The notes: generated by a model not told the origin, from the sequence alone. A DNA stretch of 44,835 nucleotides from SG8-30 sp964406445 (GCA_964406445.1 CAYORU010000028.1:1-44835); one strand, 5' to 3'; numbered from the stretch's first letter, positions 33,117-42,309 are shown. Program-made: numbers and translations.

Positions 33117-34370
33117 TCAGGCCGGCCGAGCGGCGACGACGCCCACGTCGCGCAGCAGCGCCTCGGCGAGCGGGCCCGAGCGGCGCTGCGCCCGCTCCCG
33201 CTCCAGCGCCCGCGACACCATCCCCTCGTCGAGGTCGAGGAACGACAGCCCGCCGAGCGTGCCCGCGGCCGCGGCGCGCAGCACGGTAGCCAGCGACCGG
33301 CGCGTGATCGAGCGGCCGCCGAGGCCGGCGATCACCGTGTGCACGTCGTCCGGGCTGCGCGGATAGGCCGAGCGCAGGTTCTGCGAGAGGATGCCGCCGA
33401 GACCCACCGCCAGGCTCTTCTCGACGACGACCACCCGCGGCACGTCGCGCAGCGCCGCGCGGACCGCCTCGGCGGGCCAGGGGCGGAAACAGTGCACGCC
33501 CAGCACGCCGATCCGGAGCCCCTCGTCGCGCAACTCGTCCACCGTGTCCTTCAGCGTGCCGATGACCGAGCCGAGCGCCACCACGACGACCTCGGCGTCG
33601 TCGCAGCGGTAGCGCCGCACGAGCCCGCCCGCCGCGCGGCCGAAGACCTGCTGGAACTCCGCGGCCCACTCGGGGATCAGGTCGAGCGCCTGCCGCTGCT
33701 TGTAGTGCGCGAGGTAGCGCACCTCCATGAACGCCTCCGGCCCGACCATGGCGCCGATGGACACCGGGTCGGCAGGGTCTAGCACCTGCCGCGGCTCGTA
33801 GGCCGGCAGCCAGGCGTCGACCTGCGCCTGCGTCGGCAGGTCCACGCGCTCGACCGCGTGCGTGAGGATGAAGCCGTCCATGCACACCATCACTGGCAGC
33901 GACAGCTCTTCCGCGAGCCGGAAGGCCTGCAGGTGCAGGTCCACCGCCTCCTGGTTGTTCTCGGCGAACAGCTGGATCCAGCCGCTGTCCCGCAGCGCCA
34001 TCGAGTCGGAGTGGTCGTTCCAGATGTTGATCGGCGCGCCGATCGCGCGGTTCGCGACCGTCATGACGATCGGCAGGCCGAGCCCGGAGGCGTTGAACAC
34101 GGCCTCGGCCATGAACAGGAGGCCCTGGCTGGCGGTCGCCGTGTAGGCGCGCGCGCCGGCCGCAGAGGCGCCGATCGCCACCGACATGGCGGCGAACTCC
34201 GACTCGACGTTGATGAACTCGCAGCGCGGCAGCGCGCCGGTCGCGACCAGCCGGCCGAGCGCCTCGACGATGTGGGTCTGCGGCGAGATCGGGTACGCGC
34301 AGACGACCTCGGGGCGGCAGCGCGCCACCGCCTCGGCGACGGCCTGCGAGCCCTCGATCTGCCTAAGCAT
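33117..34370 (-). CDS. porA: Pyruvate:ferredoxin oxidoreductase, alpha subunit
   Basis: The 417-residue protein carries the pyrimidine-binding half of the TPP site (YPISPQTHIVEAL, INVESEFAAMSVAIGASAAGARA, TASQGLLFMAEA). The C-terminal domain (VVVVALGSVIGTLKDTVDEL, then GVHCFRPWP) is typical of PorA. NIWNDHSDSMALRDSGWIQLFAENNQE is also characteristic. The start overlaps the end of the gamma gene by 8 bp, so translation is coupled. Confidence 0.9.
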   Translation of the reverse strand: MLRQIEGSQAVAEAVARCRPEVVCAYPISPQTHIVEALGRLVATGALPRCEFINVESEFAAMSVAIGASAAGARAYTATASQGLLFMAEAVFNASGLGLPIVMTVANRAIGAPINIWNDHSDSMALRDSGWIQLFAENNQEAVDLHLQAFRLAEELSLPVMVCMDGFILTHAVERVDLPTQAQVDAWLPAYEPRQVLDPADPVSIGAMVGPEAFMEVRYLAHYKQRQALDLIPEWAAEFQQVFGRAAGGLVRRYRCDDAEVVVVALGSVIGTLKDTVDELRDEGLRIGVLGVHCFRPWPAEAVRAALRDVPRVVVVEKSLAVGLGGILSQNLRSAYPRSPDDVHTVIAGLGGRSITRRSLATVLRAAAAGTLGGLSFLDLDEGMVSRALERERAQRRSGPLAEALLRDVGVVAARPA

Positions 34371-34944
34371 GCTGGAGCTCCTGCATCTCGCGGCGGACGA
34401 ATTCCCAGGCCTCGGTGGCCGCGGCGACGTTGCCGGCCGCCACCTTGCCGTCGAAGCGCTCGCGGATGGCGGCGCAGACCGAGTCGATCGAGACCTTGCC
34501 GGCGAGCGCGGCGAAGCCGCCGAGCAGCGCGGCGTTCGGCACCGGCCGGCCGACGTGCCGCAGCGCGAGGTCGGTCGCGGGCACCGTGCACAGCCGCTCT
34601 GGGCGGAACCCGGAGACGAACCCGCCGAGCCCTAGCTCGTCGAAGCTGCGCGTCGTGTTGATCAGCATGAAGCCGTCGGCGACGAGCCCGCTGAACACGT
34701 CCACCTGGTGCAGCAGCGTCGGGTCCTGCACGAGCAGCGCCTGCGGCGCCAGCACCGGCTCGCGCAGCCGGATCTCGCGCTCCGCGATGCGGCAGTAGGC
34801 CACCACCGGCGCGCCCATGCGCTCCGAGCCGAAGCTCGGGAAGGCCTGCGCGTGGCGGCCCTCGAGGAAGGCGGCCACGGACAGCATCTCGGCCGCCGTC
34901 ACCACGCCCTGCCCGCCCCTGCCATGGATCCGCACCTCGAACAT
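34363..34944 (-). CDS. porG: Pyruvate:ferredoxin oxidoreductase, gamma subunit
   Basis: The 193-residue protein opens with the family signature IHGRGGQGVVTAAEMLS and continues with AFPSFGSERMGAPV, which positions the CoA-binding/gamma domain of 2-oxoacid oxidoreductases. The ATG at 34944 has GGGGA about seven bases upstream. It is the first gene of the gamma-alpha-beta-FAD operon and lies divergent from ppdK with a shared 189-bp gap. Confidence 0.9.
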   Translation of the reverse strand: MFEVRIHGRGGQGVVTAAEMLSVAAFLEGRHAQAFPSFGSERMGAPVVAYCRIAEREIRLREPVLAPQALLVQDPTLLHQVDVFSGLVADGFMLINTTRSFDELGLGGFVSGFRPERLCTVPATDLALRHVGRPVPNAALLGGFAALAGKVSIDSVCAAIRERFDGKVAAGNVAAATEAWEFVRREMQELQHA

Positions 34945-35133
34945 CCGGCAATCCCCGCGCCGCGCCCGCGCGCGCACCTGGGGAAAGTCTGGGCGTCGCA
35001 AAAGCCCCCGGCAATCGTGCTTAACCGATAGCGCAACGCGCCGGCCGCGAGCGGGCTGCGCGTATTCAGCGGCTCGCGGCACCGGCGGACAATCGGCCCG
35101 TACGGCTCGCAACCAGCGGCCGGGGGAAGCGCC
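34945..35133. other. Shared upstream region of the por operon and ppdK
   Basis: 189 bases with no gene. On the minus strand TTGCCG, 17 bp, CAGACT could be a weak por promoter. On the plus strand I see no convincing -35/-10 pair for ppdK. The shared gap would allow joint control of the two divergent units. Confidence 0.35.
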
Positions 35134-37899
35134 ATGACCACGACGACCTGGGTGTACGGCTTCGCGGAAGGCGACGGCAAGGACCGGATGCTGCTCGGCG
35201 GCAAGGGCGCGAACCTCTGCGAGATGACGCAGATCGGCCTGAATGTGCCGCCCGGCTTCGTCATCACCACCGAGGCCTGCCTCGCCTGCCTCGGCGACGG
35301 CGAGCGGCGACTGCCCGCGGGCCTCATGGACCAGGTCCGCGCGCACATGGCCCGGCTCGAGAAGGCGACCGGCAAGGTCTTCGGCGGCAGCGACGACCCG
35401 CTGCTGGTGTCGGTGCGCTCCGGCTCCGCCATGTCCATGCCGGGCATGATGGACACGATCCTGAACCTCGGGCTCAACGAGGCGACGCTCGCCGGCCTCA
35501 TCCGGCACACCGGCAACGAGCGCTTCGGCTACGACGCCTACCGGCGCTTCATCCAGCTGTTCGGCAAGGTCGCGCTCGGCGTGCCCGATGCGCTCTTCGA
35601 CGAGGAGTTCGAAGCGGTCAAGCGCCGCGTCGGCGCGAAGCTGGACGTGGCCCTCGACGCCGCGGCGCTCGCCGAGGTCAGCCGCCGCTTCCTGGAGGCC
35701 GTGCGCCGGCACACGGGCCGCCCGTTCCCCGCCGACCCGCTCGAGCAGCTCGAGATCGCCATCAAGGCTGTGTTCGGCTCGTGGATGGGCCGGCGCGCGG
35801 TCGACTACCGCCGCGAGTTCAGGATCACTCCCGCCATGGCGAACGGAACCGCGGTCAACGTGGTCGCGATGGTGTTCGGCAACATGGGCAGCGACAGCGC
35901 CACCGGCGTGGGATTCACGCGCAATCCTGCGACCGGCGAGAACCAGCTGTACGGCGAGTACCTGACCAACGCGCAGGGCGAGGACGTGGTCGCCGGCATC
36001 CGCACGCCGAAGCCGATCGCCGAGCTCGACCGGGAGATGCCGGAGATCTACCGCCAGCTGGTCGAGCTGCGAAACCGGCTCGAGCGCCACTACCGCGAGG
36101 TCCAGGACTTCGAGTTCACCATCGAGAAGGGGACGCTCTACTGCCTGCAGACGCGCAACGGCAAGATGAATGCGGCCGCCATGGTGCGCAGCTCGGTCGA
36201 GATGCAGGAAGACGGGCTGCTGTCGCGCGAGCAGGCGCTCCGCCGGATCGACCCGGCGCTGCTCGAGCAGATGCTGTTCCCGCGGCTCGATCCGGCGCAC
36301 CGCGGCCAGCCGCTCGCCACGGGCCTGCCCGCCTCGCCGGGCGCGGCCAGCGGCCAGGCCGTCTTCGATGCCGATCGCGCCGAGACGCTCGGTCGCACCG
36401 GGGTGCGCGTGATCCTCGTGCGCGAGGAAACCAGGCCCGAGGACATCCACGGCTTCTTCGCCTCGCAGGGCATCCTGACCAGCCGCGGGGGCAAGACCTC
36501 CCACGCCGCCGTCGTGGCGCGCGGCATGGGCAAGCCCTGCGTCGCCGGCGCCGAGGGCATCCACGTCGACGTGCAGATGCGGGTCGCGTTCGTCGGCGAG
36601 CAGATGATCAAGGAAGGCGAGGTGATCACCATCGACGGCGGCACCGGCCAGGTCTTCCGCGGCCCCGTGCCCACCGTCGAGCCTGATTTCTCGTCCTGGC
36701 TCGTGCGCCTGCTGGGCTGGGCCGACGAACGGGCGAGGCTCGGCGTGCGCGCGAACGCCGACACGCCCGAAGACGCCGCGCGGGCCATCCGCTACGGCGC
36801 GAGGGGCATCGGCCTGTGCCGGACCGAACGCATGTTCAATGCCGCCGACCGCCTGCCGATCGTGGTCGACATGATCGTCGCTGAGACCGCCGAAGACCGG
36901 CGTGCCGCGCTCGACCGGCTGCTGCCGATCCAGCGCGGCGACTTCATCGGGCTGTTCCGCGCGATGGCGCCGCACCCCGTCACCATCCGGCTGCTCGATC
37001 CGCCGATCCACGAGTTCCTGCCGACCGAGCGGCAGCTGGAGGACGACCTGGCGAGCCTGCGCGACCTGCGCGCGATGACGCGCGGCATGGAGGTGCTGAG
37101 CGAGTCAGGCCGCACCCAGGCCGACGCCCGCGCCACGGCGCGGCTGCGCGAGCTCGCGGACACGCGCAGGGTCGACGCGGTCATCACCCGCAAGGAGGCC
37201 GTCCTGCGCAAGGCGCGCGCCCTTCGCGAGGTGAACCCGATGCTCGGCCATCGCGGAGTCCGGCTCGGCATCACCTACCCGGAGATCTACTCCATGCAGA
37301 TCCGGGCGGTGCTGGAGGCCGCTGCGGACTGCCTGCGCCAGGGCGTCGAGGTCCACCCTGAGATCATGGTCCCGCAGGTCTGCACCGCGCAGGAGCTTCG
37401 TCTGGTGCGCGAGTACATGGACACGCTGCAGAAGCAGATCGAGCTGACCTACGGCGTCCGGGTGCCGTGCAGGTTCGGCACGATGGTCGAGGTCGTGCGG
37501 GCCTGCATGCGGGCCGAGAACCTGGCCGAGGCTGCCGAGTTCTTCTCCTTCGGCACCAACGACCTGACGCAGGCGACCTTCTCGTTCTCGCGCGAGGACG
37601 CGGAGAACAAGTTCCTGCCGATGTACAACGAGCGCGGCATCCTGCAGGACAACCCCTTCGAGGTGCTCGACGTCAAGGGCGTCGGGCGCCTGATGCAGCT
37701 CGCGGTCGAGTGGGGGCGGTCGAGCCGGCCGGACCTGAAGGTCGGCATCTGCGGCGAGCACGGCGGTCATCCCGCCTCGATCCGCTTCTGCGACGGGATC
37801 GGCCTCGACTACGTCTCCTGCTCCGCGCCGCGCGTCCCGATCGCCCGCCTCGCCGCCGCGCAGGCCGCGATCGGCGGGGAGGGAGGCTCCGCCGCCTAG
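35134..37899 (+). CDS. ppdK: Pyruvate, phosphate dikinase
   Basis: Interconverts pyruvate + ATP + Pi and PEP + AMP + PPi. The 921 residues include the N-terminal ATP-grasp domain (LLGGKGANLCEM, VSVRSGSAMSMPGMMDT) and the swivelling phosphohistidine domain with catalytic H457 in GGKTSHAAVVARGMGKPC. The PEP/pyruvate barrel ends in GICGEHGGHPAS and the active-site Cys C896 in YVSCSAPRVPIAR. Most relatives read SCSPFR or SCSPYR there. A GGGGGAAG tract precedes the ATG. Divergent from pyruvate:ferredoxin oxidoreductase, which shares pyruvate as substrate; together they may feed acetyl-CoA carbon to PEP or the reverse. Confidence 0.95.
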   Translation: MTTTTWVYGFAEGDGKDRMLLGGKGANLCEMTQIGLNVPPGFVITTEACLACLGDGERRLPAGLMDQVRAHMARLEKATGKVFGGSDDPLLVSVRSGSAMSMPGMMDTILNLGLNEATLAGLIRHTGNERFGYDAYRRFIQLFGKVALGVPDALFDEEFEAVKRRVGAKLDVALDAAALAEVSRRFLEAVRRHTGRPFPADPLEQLEIAIKAVFGSWMGRRAVDYRREFRITPAMANGTAVNVVAMVFGNMGSDSATGVGFTRNPATGENQLYGEYLTNAQGEDVVAGIRTPKPIAELDREMPEIYRQLVELRNRLERHYREVQDFEFTIEKGTLYCLQTRNGKMNAAAMVRSSVEMQEDGLLSREQALRRIDPALLEQMLFPRLDPAHRGQPLATGLPASPGAASGQAVFDADRAETLGRTGVRVILVREETRPEDIHGFFASQGILTSRGGKTSHAAVVARGMGKPCVAGAEGIHVDVQMRVAFVGEQMIKEGEVITIDGGTGQVFRGPVPTVEPDFSSWLVRLLGWADERARLGVRANADTPEDAARAIRYGARGIGLCRTERMFNAADRLPIVVDMIVAETAEDRRAALDRLLPIQRGDFIGLFRAMAPHPVTIRLLDPPIHEFLPTERQLEDDLASLRDLRAMTRGMEVLSESGRTQADARATARLRELADTRRVDAVITRKEAVLRKARALREVNPMLGHRGVRLGITYPEIYSMQIRAVLEAAADCLRQGVEVHPEIMVPQVCTAQELRLVREYMDTLQKQIELTYGVRVPCRFGTMVEVVRACMRAENLAEAAEFFSFGTNDLTQATFSFSREDAENKFLPMYNERGILQDNPFEVLDVKGVGRLMQLAVEWGRSSRPDLKVGICGEHGGHPASIRFCDGIGLDYVSCSAPRVPIARLAAAQAAIGGEGGSAA

Positions 37900-37954
37900 C
37901 GAGGCGTCGCCCGGGTGGCGTGGCGGCGAGGGCCACCGCGCCGCTTTGGCCCGC

Positions 37955-38902
37955 TCAGACCGCGTCCCAGTGCTGCTCCATCTGCCGGCGCATCGCCGCG
38001 TCCGGCAGGCTGCCGCGGCCCGCCGCGAGGTTGTCCTCGAGATTGGAGAGCCTGGTCGTCCCGGGAATCGCGCAGGTCACCGCCGGATGGGAGACCACGT
38101 ACTTCAGGAAGAACTGCGCCCAGGAACCGATGCCGGCTTCCGTGGCCCAGCCCGGCAGCGCCCGCTCGCGCACCTTCGGGAACAGGTTTCCGCTGCGCCG
38201 CCCGCCGAAGGGCATGTTGATCAGCACCGCGATGCCTTTCTCCTGCGCATGGGGCAGGATGCGCTCGGCCGCGCTGCGGTCGGCGATCGAGTAGTCGACC
38301 TGCAGGAAGTCGACCGGGTAGCGGGCCAGCCCCGCCAGGAAGTCCTGATACTGCAGGTCGGTCGAGGTGCTCATGCCGACGTAGCGGATCGTCTGCTCGG
38401 CCTTCATCTCGAGCAGCAGGGGCATCAGCGCGTCGAGCCCGTGCAGGTTGTGGATCTGCATCAGGTCGATCACCTCGACCTGCAGGCGCCGGAACGACTC
38501 CTCGATCACCGCCCGGCCGCCGGAGACGTCGCCGCCCATCGGCGTCTTGCTCGCGATGAACAGCCGGTCGCGATTGCCGAGTTCCCGCACGGCCCGGCCG
38601 ATCACCAGCTCCGAGTCTCCGTAGCCGCGGGCCGTGTCGACGACCTTGCCGCCGAGCGCGGGCAGGGCGCCGAGCACCTCCTTGCGCTGAGCGTAGGCCT
38701 CCGGGTCGGTGACGCCGTAGGCGTTGGTGCCGAGGCCGACGACCGGCAGCTGCTCGCCGGTCGAGGGAATCGGCCGCAGCAGCGGCCCCAGGGCCGTGGG
38801 TCCGGCCCAGCTGCGTCCTGACAGCGCGAGGCCGATTCCGGCGCCCACGCCTGCCGCGACGAAGGCCCTGCGCGTCACTCGCGCCCGCAACCGCTCGGTC
38901 AT
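37955..38902 (-). CDS. Tat-exported aldo/keto reductase
   Basis: A 315-residue AKR-fold oxidoreductase with a twin-arginine signal (VTRRAFVAAGVGAG and hydrophobic run to about residue 33). The AKR tetrad is present: D89 and Y94 in DTARGYGDSE, K119 in IASKTP, H151 in IDLMQIHN. The C-terminal NADPH-binding IPGTTRLSNLEDNL is typical. A periplasmic NADPH enzyme is unusual, so the cofactor must be loaded before export, as Tat permits. The ATG at 38902 has a perfect AGGAGG six bases upstream; the longer frame is spurious. Substrate unknown. Confidence 0.88.
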   Translation of the reverse strand: MTERLRARVTRRAFVAAGVGAGIGLALSGRSWAGPTALGPLLRPIPSTGEQLPVVGLGTNAYGVTDPEAYAQRKEVLGALPALGGKVVDTARGYGDSELVIGRAVRELGNRDRLFIASKTPMGGDVSGGRAVIEESFRRLQVEVIDLMQIHNLHGLDALMPLLLEMKAEQTIRYVGMSTSTDLQYQDFLAGLARYPVDFLQVDYSIADRSAAERILPHAQEKGIAVLINMPFGGRRSGNLFPKVRERALPGWATEAGIGSWAQFFLKYVVSHPAVTCAIPGTTRLSNLEDNLAAGRGSLPDAAMRRQMEQHWDAV

Positions 38903-38997
38903 CTCCCGCCTCCTGTTCGATGGTCCGCCCACGCCGGCGCCACACACGGCCGGCGGTGAAAGTATCATGCTGACTCGCGCCTGCCGACGGAGTTCCC

Positions 38998-40335
38998 ATG
39001 CCGGCCTGGATCGTGCGCACGCTGAACTTCCGCGAGGGTGAGCTCAAGCCCGCCCTCCTGTCGGCACTGCTGTTCTTCTGCGTCCTCGGCGGCTACTTCT
39101 TCCTGCGGCCCGTGCGCGAAGCCATGGGCGTGTCGCGCGGCATGGACGAGCTGCGCTGGCTGTTCGTCGTCACCTCCGTCGCCTCGCTCGTCGCGGTCCT
39201 CGCCTTCGGCGGCGCGGTGAGCCGCGTCGACCGGCGCAAGGCGCTGCCCATCGGCTACGGCTTCGTCATCGGCTGCCTCCTGTTGTTCGCGGGGCTGCTG
39301 GTCGCCGACGCGGCCAGCGGCGGGGGCGTCATCGGCAGCGACGCGCAGACCGCACTGTCGCGGAACGTCGGCTACGCCTACTACGTGTGGCTCAGCGTCA
39401 TCAACCTGTTCGCGACCAGCCTGTTCTGGGCCTACATGGTCGATATCTTCACGACCGAGCAGGGCCGGCGCGTGTTCGCGTTCATCGGCGTCGGCGGCAC
39501 GCTCGGCGCCATGGCCGGCGGCTGGGCGACGGCTGCGATCTCGAGCCTCACCCACTCCCCCTACCTTCCCGCCGGGTTGATGCTGGCGGGCGCGTCGCTG
39601 TTCGGCGTCGCGATCCTGGTCGTGCGCTCGCTCGATCGCGAGGCTGGCGCCAGCCGCGCCCCGATGCCGGGCGGCGCGCCGGCGGTCGCCCCGGCGCCGC
39701 TCGGCGGCGGCTTCCTCGACGGCGCCACCGCGGTGCTGCGCTCGCCCTACCTGCTCGGCATCGGCGGCTACATCGCGCTGCTCGCCATCGCCAACACGAT
39801 GATCTACTTCGCGCAGGCGAACATCATCCTCGACAGCACCGACACCTTCAGCCAGCGGGTGCGCAGCTTCGCGCTGTTCGACGCCCTGGCCGAGACCACC
39901 GTCCTGCTGACGCAGGTCTTCATCACCACGCGCATCATCCGCCGCCTCGGCGTCGGCTGGACGCTCGCCATCCTGCCGCTCGTGACCGCGGCGGGTTTCG
40001 CCGCGCTCGCCGTCTGGCCGGTGCTCGGGATGATGGCCGTGTTCCAGGCGCTGCATCGCGGCGCGCGCCACGCGATCTCGCGACCGGCCCGCGAGACGCT
40101 GTTCTCGGTGCTCACGCCCGCGGACAAGTACAAGGCGAAGCCGGTCGTGGACGTCTTCGTGTATCGCGGTGGCGACGTCGCCGGCGCAGGCATCGACGCG
40201 CTGCTGCGCGTGGTGGGGCTCACGCTCGGCGGGATCGCCGCTGCGACCGTGCCGCTGGCCGCGGCCTGGACGGCGCTGTCGGTGGCGCTGGGCCACGCCC
40301 AGAGGAAGAGGGAAGCACCTGCGCCGCACGCCTGA
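38998..40335 (+). CDS. MFS-type transporter related to ATP/ADP translocases
   Basis: A 445-residue integral membrane protein with about twelve segments. The N-terminal LLFFCVLGGYFFLRPVREAMGVS, followed by LRWLFVVT, resembles the COG3202 group of bacterial proteins distantly related to ATP/ADP (Tlc) translocases, which have a RPVRDxMG motif. Actual substrates in free-living proteobacteria are unknown, so nucleotide exchange should not be assumed. The ATG at 38998 has GGAG five bases upstream. It is divergent from the aldo/keto reductase with a 95-bp gap. Confidence 0.8.
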   Translation: MPAWIVRTLNFREGELKPALLSALLFFCVLGGYFFLRPVREAMGVSRGMDELRWLFVVTSVASLVAVLAFGGAVSRVDRRKALPIGYGFVIGCLLLFAGLLVADAASGGGVIGSDAQTALSRNVGYAYYVWLSVINLFATSLFWAYMVDIFTTEQGRRVFAFIGVGGTLGAMAGGWATAAISSLTHSPYLPAGLMLAGASLFGVAILVVRSLDREAGASRAPMPGGAPAVAPAPLGGGFLDGATAVLRSPYLLGIGGYIALLAIANTMIYFAQANIILDSTDTFSQRVRSFALFDALAETTVLLTQVFITTRIIRRLGVGWTLAILPLVTAAGFAALAVWPVLGMMAVFQALHRGARHAISRPARETLFSVLTPADKYKAKPVVDVFVYRGGDVAGAGIDALLRVVGLTLGGIAAATVPLAAAWTALSVALGHAQRKREAPAPHA

Positions 40336-40394
40336 GCCGCCGGGCCGACCCGCTGTCGAGTATGCTGTCGGGGCACCGCGTTTCGGGGGGCTGA

Positions 40395-41600
40395 ATGCAG
40401 GAAATCGCGATCTTCGACGCGGTGCGCACGCCGCGCACCAAGGGCAAGCCGGACGGCTCACTGGCCTCGGTCCCACCATGGGAGCTGGTTGGCCAGCTCG
40501 TCGAGGCACTGCGCCGACGGGCGTCTGACGAGGCGCTCGGCGGCGTGGAACGCCTTGCGCTCGGCTGCGTCACCCAGGCCGGGCCGCAGGGCGGGCACCT
40601 TGCGCTCACCTCGCGCGTGCACGCCGGCCTGCCGGACACCGCCGTCGCAGTGACGCTCAACAACTATTGCGTCTCCGGCATGAGCGCCATCGCCGCCGCC
40701 GCGCGCGCGATCGCCACCGGCGAGGAGGGCCTGGCGCTCGCCGGCGGCGTCGAGTGCATGTCGCAGTCCGCCTTCGAGTCCGACGGCGCCCCGTTCTTCC
40801 GCGACGCTGCGCTCGCGGCACGCTTCCGCTACCTCTCCCCGCCGCTGGTCGCCGACTGGCTCGCGACCCGCGAGGGGCTGTCCCGCGAGGACCTCGACGA
40901 GGTGACGGTTACCTCGCACCAGCGGGCCGGCCGGGCCTGGTCCGAAGGACACTATGCCTCGACGGTCGTGCCCGTCACGCGCGCCGACGGCACGAGCGTC
41001 GAGCGCGACGAAATGGTCCGCCCTTCGCTCACGGCCGCCGACCTGGCGCGGTTTCCCGCGGCCTTCGCAGCGCTCGGCGCCATGGGCGGCGAGTCCTTCG
41101 TCAGCGGCGCCGACCCGGGCCTCGGCGGCCTGCGCTACCTGCACGCGATTCCCCACTGCCCGCCGATCGCCGACGGCGCGGCGCTCGTGTTGCTCGGCGC
41201 CCCGGCGCGCGGCGCCGAGTTCGGGCTCACGCCGCGCGCCCACGTCGCCGCGATCGCCGAGGTGGACACGAACCTCCTCGACCCCTTCGCGGCGGGCTTC
41301 GCCGCCCTCGAGCGCGTGCTCGACCGCGCCGGACTCGCGCTCGCCGATGTCGGCGCGGTGGAGTTCATGGAAGCCTTCGCCGCGGTGGCGGCGACCTTCC
41401 GCCGCCGCCACCCGCAGGCTGCCGAACGCGCCAACGAGAGCGGCGGCCACCTCGCGATGGGCCACCCGATGGGCGCCTCGGGCGCGATCCTCGTCGCCAC
41501 GCTGCTCGCCGAGATGGAGCGCAAGGACGTCGAGTGGGGCGTGGCGGTCGCGCACGCCGTGTCCGGCGTCGGCTGCGCGGTCCTGCTCAGGCGCCCATGA
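40395..41600 (+). CDS. Thiolase-family acyltransferase with altered active site
   Basis: The 401-residue protein has the thiolase fold and most catalytic landmarks: the nucleophile C92 in NNYCVSGMSA, H357 in GGHLAMGHPMGASG, and the proton-shuttling C394 in GVGCAVLL. The third motif, usually NEAFA (or HEAFA in FadI-type enzymes), reads MEAFA at 325-329, so the residue that orders the oxyanion water is Met. It may be a thiolase with changed activity or a relaxed paralogue. The ATG at 40395 follows a GGGGGG run by four bases. GST lies 34 bp downstream on the same strand. Confidence 0.85.
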   Translation: MQEIAIFDAVRTPRTKGKPDGSLASVPPWELVGQLVEALRRRASDEALGGVERLALGCVTQAGPQGGHLALTSRVHAGLPDTAVAVTLNNYCVSGMSAIAAAARAIATGEEGLALAGGVECMSQSAFESDGAPFFRDAALAARFRYLSPPLVADWLATREGLSREDLDEVTVTSHQRAGRAWSEGHYASTVVPVTRADGTSVERDEMVRPSLTAADLARFPAAFAALGAMGGESFVSGADPGLGGLRYLHAIPHCPPIADGAALVLLGAPARGAEFGLTPRAHVAAIAEVDTNLLDPFAAGFAALERVLDRAGLALADVGAVEFMEAFAAVAATFRRRHPQAAERANESGGHLAMGHPMGASGAILVATLLAEMERKDVEWGVAVAHAVSGVGCAVLLRRP

Positions 41601-41634
41601 ACGATTGGGCGCCGCCTGCCCTGGGGGAGAACTC

Positions 41635-42306
41635 ATGATCATCGTGCATCACCTCAACAACTCGCGCTCGCAGCGCATCCTCTGGCTGCTCGAGGAGCTC
41701 GGCGCGGACTACGAGGTGCGCCGCTACGAGCGCGACGCCGAGACGATGCTCGCGCCGCCGGAGCTGAAGCGGGTGCACCCGCTCGGCAAGTCGCCGGTCA
41801 TCACCGAAGGCGACGTGACGGTCGCGGAGTCGGGGGCGATCCTCGAGTACCTCGTCGAGCGTTTCCCGTCGGCCGGGCTCGCCCCGGCGCCGGGCACGCC
41901 GGCGCGCCGCCGCTACACCTACTGGCTGCACTACGCCGAGGGCTCGGCCATGCCGCCGCTGCTGCTCAAGCTCATCTTCGACCGCATCGAGTCGGGCCCG
42001 ATGCCCTTCTTCGTGCGCCCGGTCGCGCGCGGCATCGCCCAGAAGGTGAAGTCCGCCTTCATCGAGCCGCAGCTGCGCACGCACCTCGACTACATGGAGT
42101 CGGAACTCGGCCAGGCGCCGTGGTTCGCCGGCGAGCGCTTCAGCGCGGCGGACATCCAGATGAGCTTTCCGCTGGAGGCGGCGGCGCGCCGCGGCGGCCT
42201 CGACGCGAGCCGTCCCAGGCTGATGGGCTTCCTGTCGCGCATCCACGCCCGCCCCGCCTACAAGCGGGCGCTCGAGCGCGGCGGCCCCTACGACTTCGCC
42301 GACTGA
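41635..42306 (+). CDS. Glutathione S-transferase family protein
   Basis: A 223-residue cytosolic GST. The N-terminal thioredoxin-like domain has NNSRSQRILWLLEELG and the cis-proline region HPLGKSPVITEGD, followed by the glutathione gamma-Glu binding AESGAILEYL. The helical C-terminal domain includes the conserved WFAGERFSAADIQMSFPL block. Class and substrate are not clear. The ATG at 41635 follows GGGGGAGA with four bases between. It probably shares a transcript with the thiolase and converges on paaN with three bases between stops. Confidence 0.92.
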   Translation: MIIVHHLNNSRSQRILWLLEELGADYEVRRYERDAETMLAPPELKRVHPLGKSPVITEGDVTVAESGAILEYLVERFPSAGLAPAPGTPARRRYTYWLHYAEGSAMPPLLLKLIFDRIESGPMPFFVRPVARGIAQKVKSAFIEPQLRTHLDYMESELGQAPWFAGERFSAADIQMSFPLEAAARRGGLDASRPRLMGFLSRIHARPAYKRALERGGPYDFAD

Positions 42307-42309
42307 ACC

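Noticed and set aside
30478..33885. A single 1135-residue protein across the por operon
   Set aside because: Only the part from 32103 downward (GltD-like subunit) is real. The rest is a shadow of porA and porB, which lie in other frames with clear motifs.
30478..34944. 2-oxoglutarate:ferredoxin oxidoreductase instead of a pyruvate enzyme
   Set aside because: The NTGVQRSSATP segment in the beta subunit and the split gamma-alpha-beta layout favour pyruvate, and ppdK is adjacent. Not excluded, only less likely.
34363..37011. An 882-residue form of the por gamma subunit
   Set aside because: The extra residues are antisense to ppdK and have no similarity; the gamma family starts at MFEVRIHGRGGQG.
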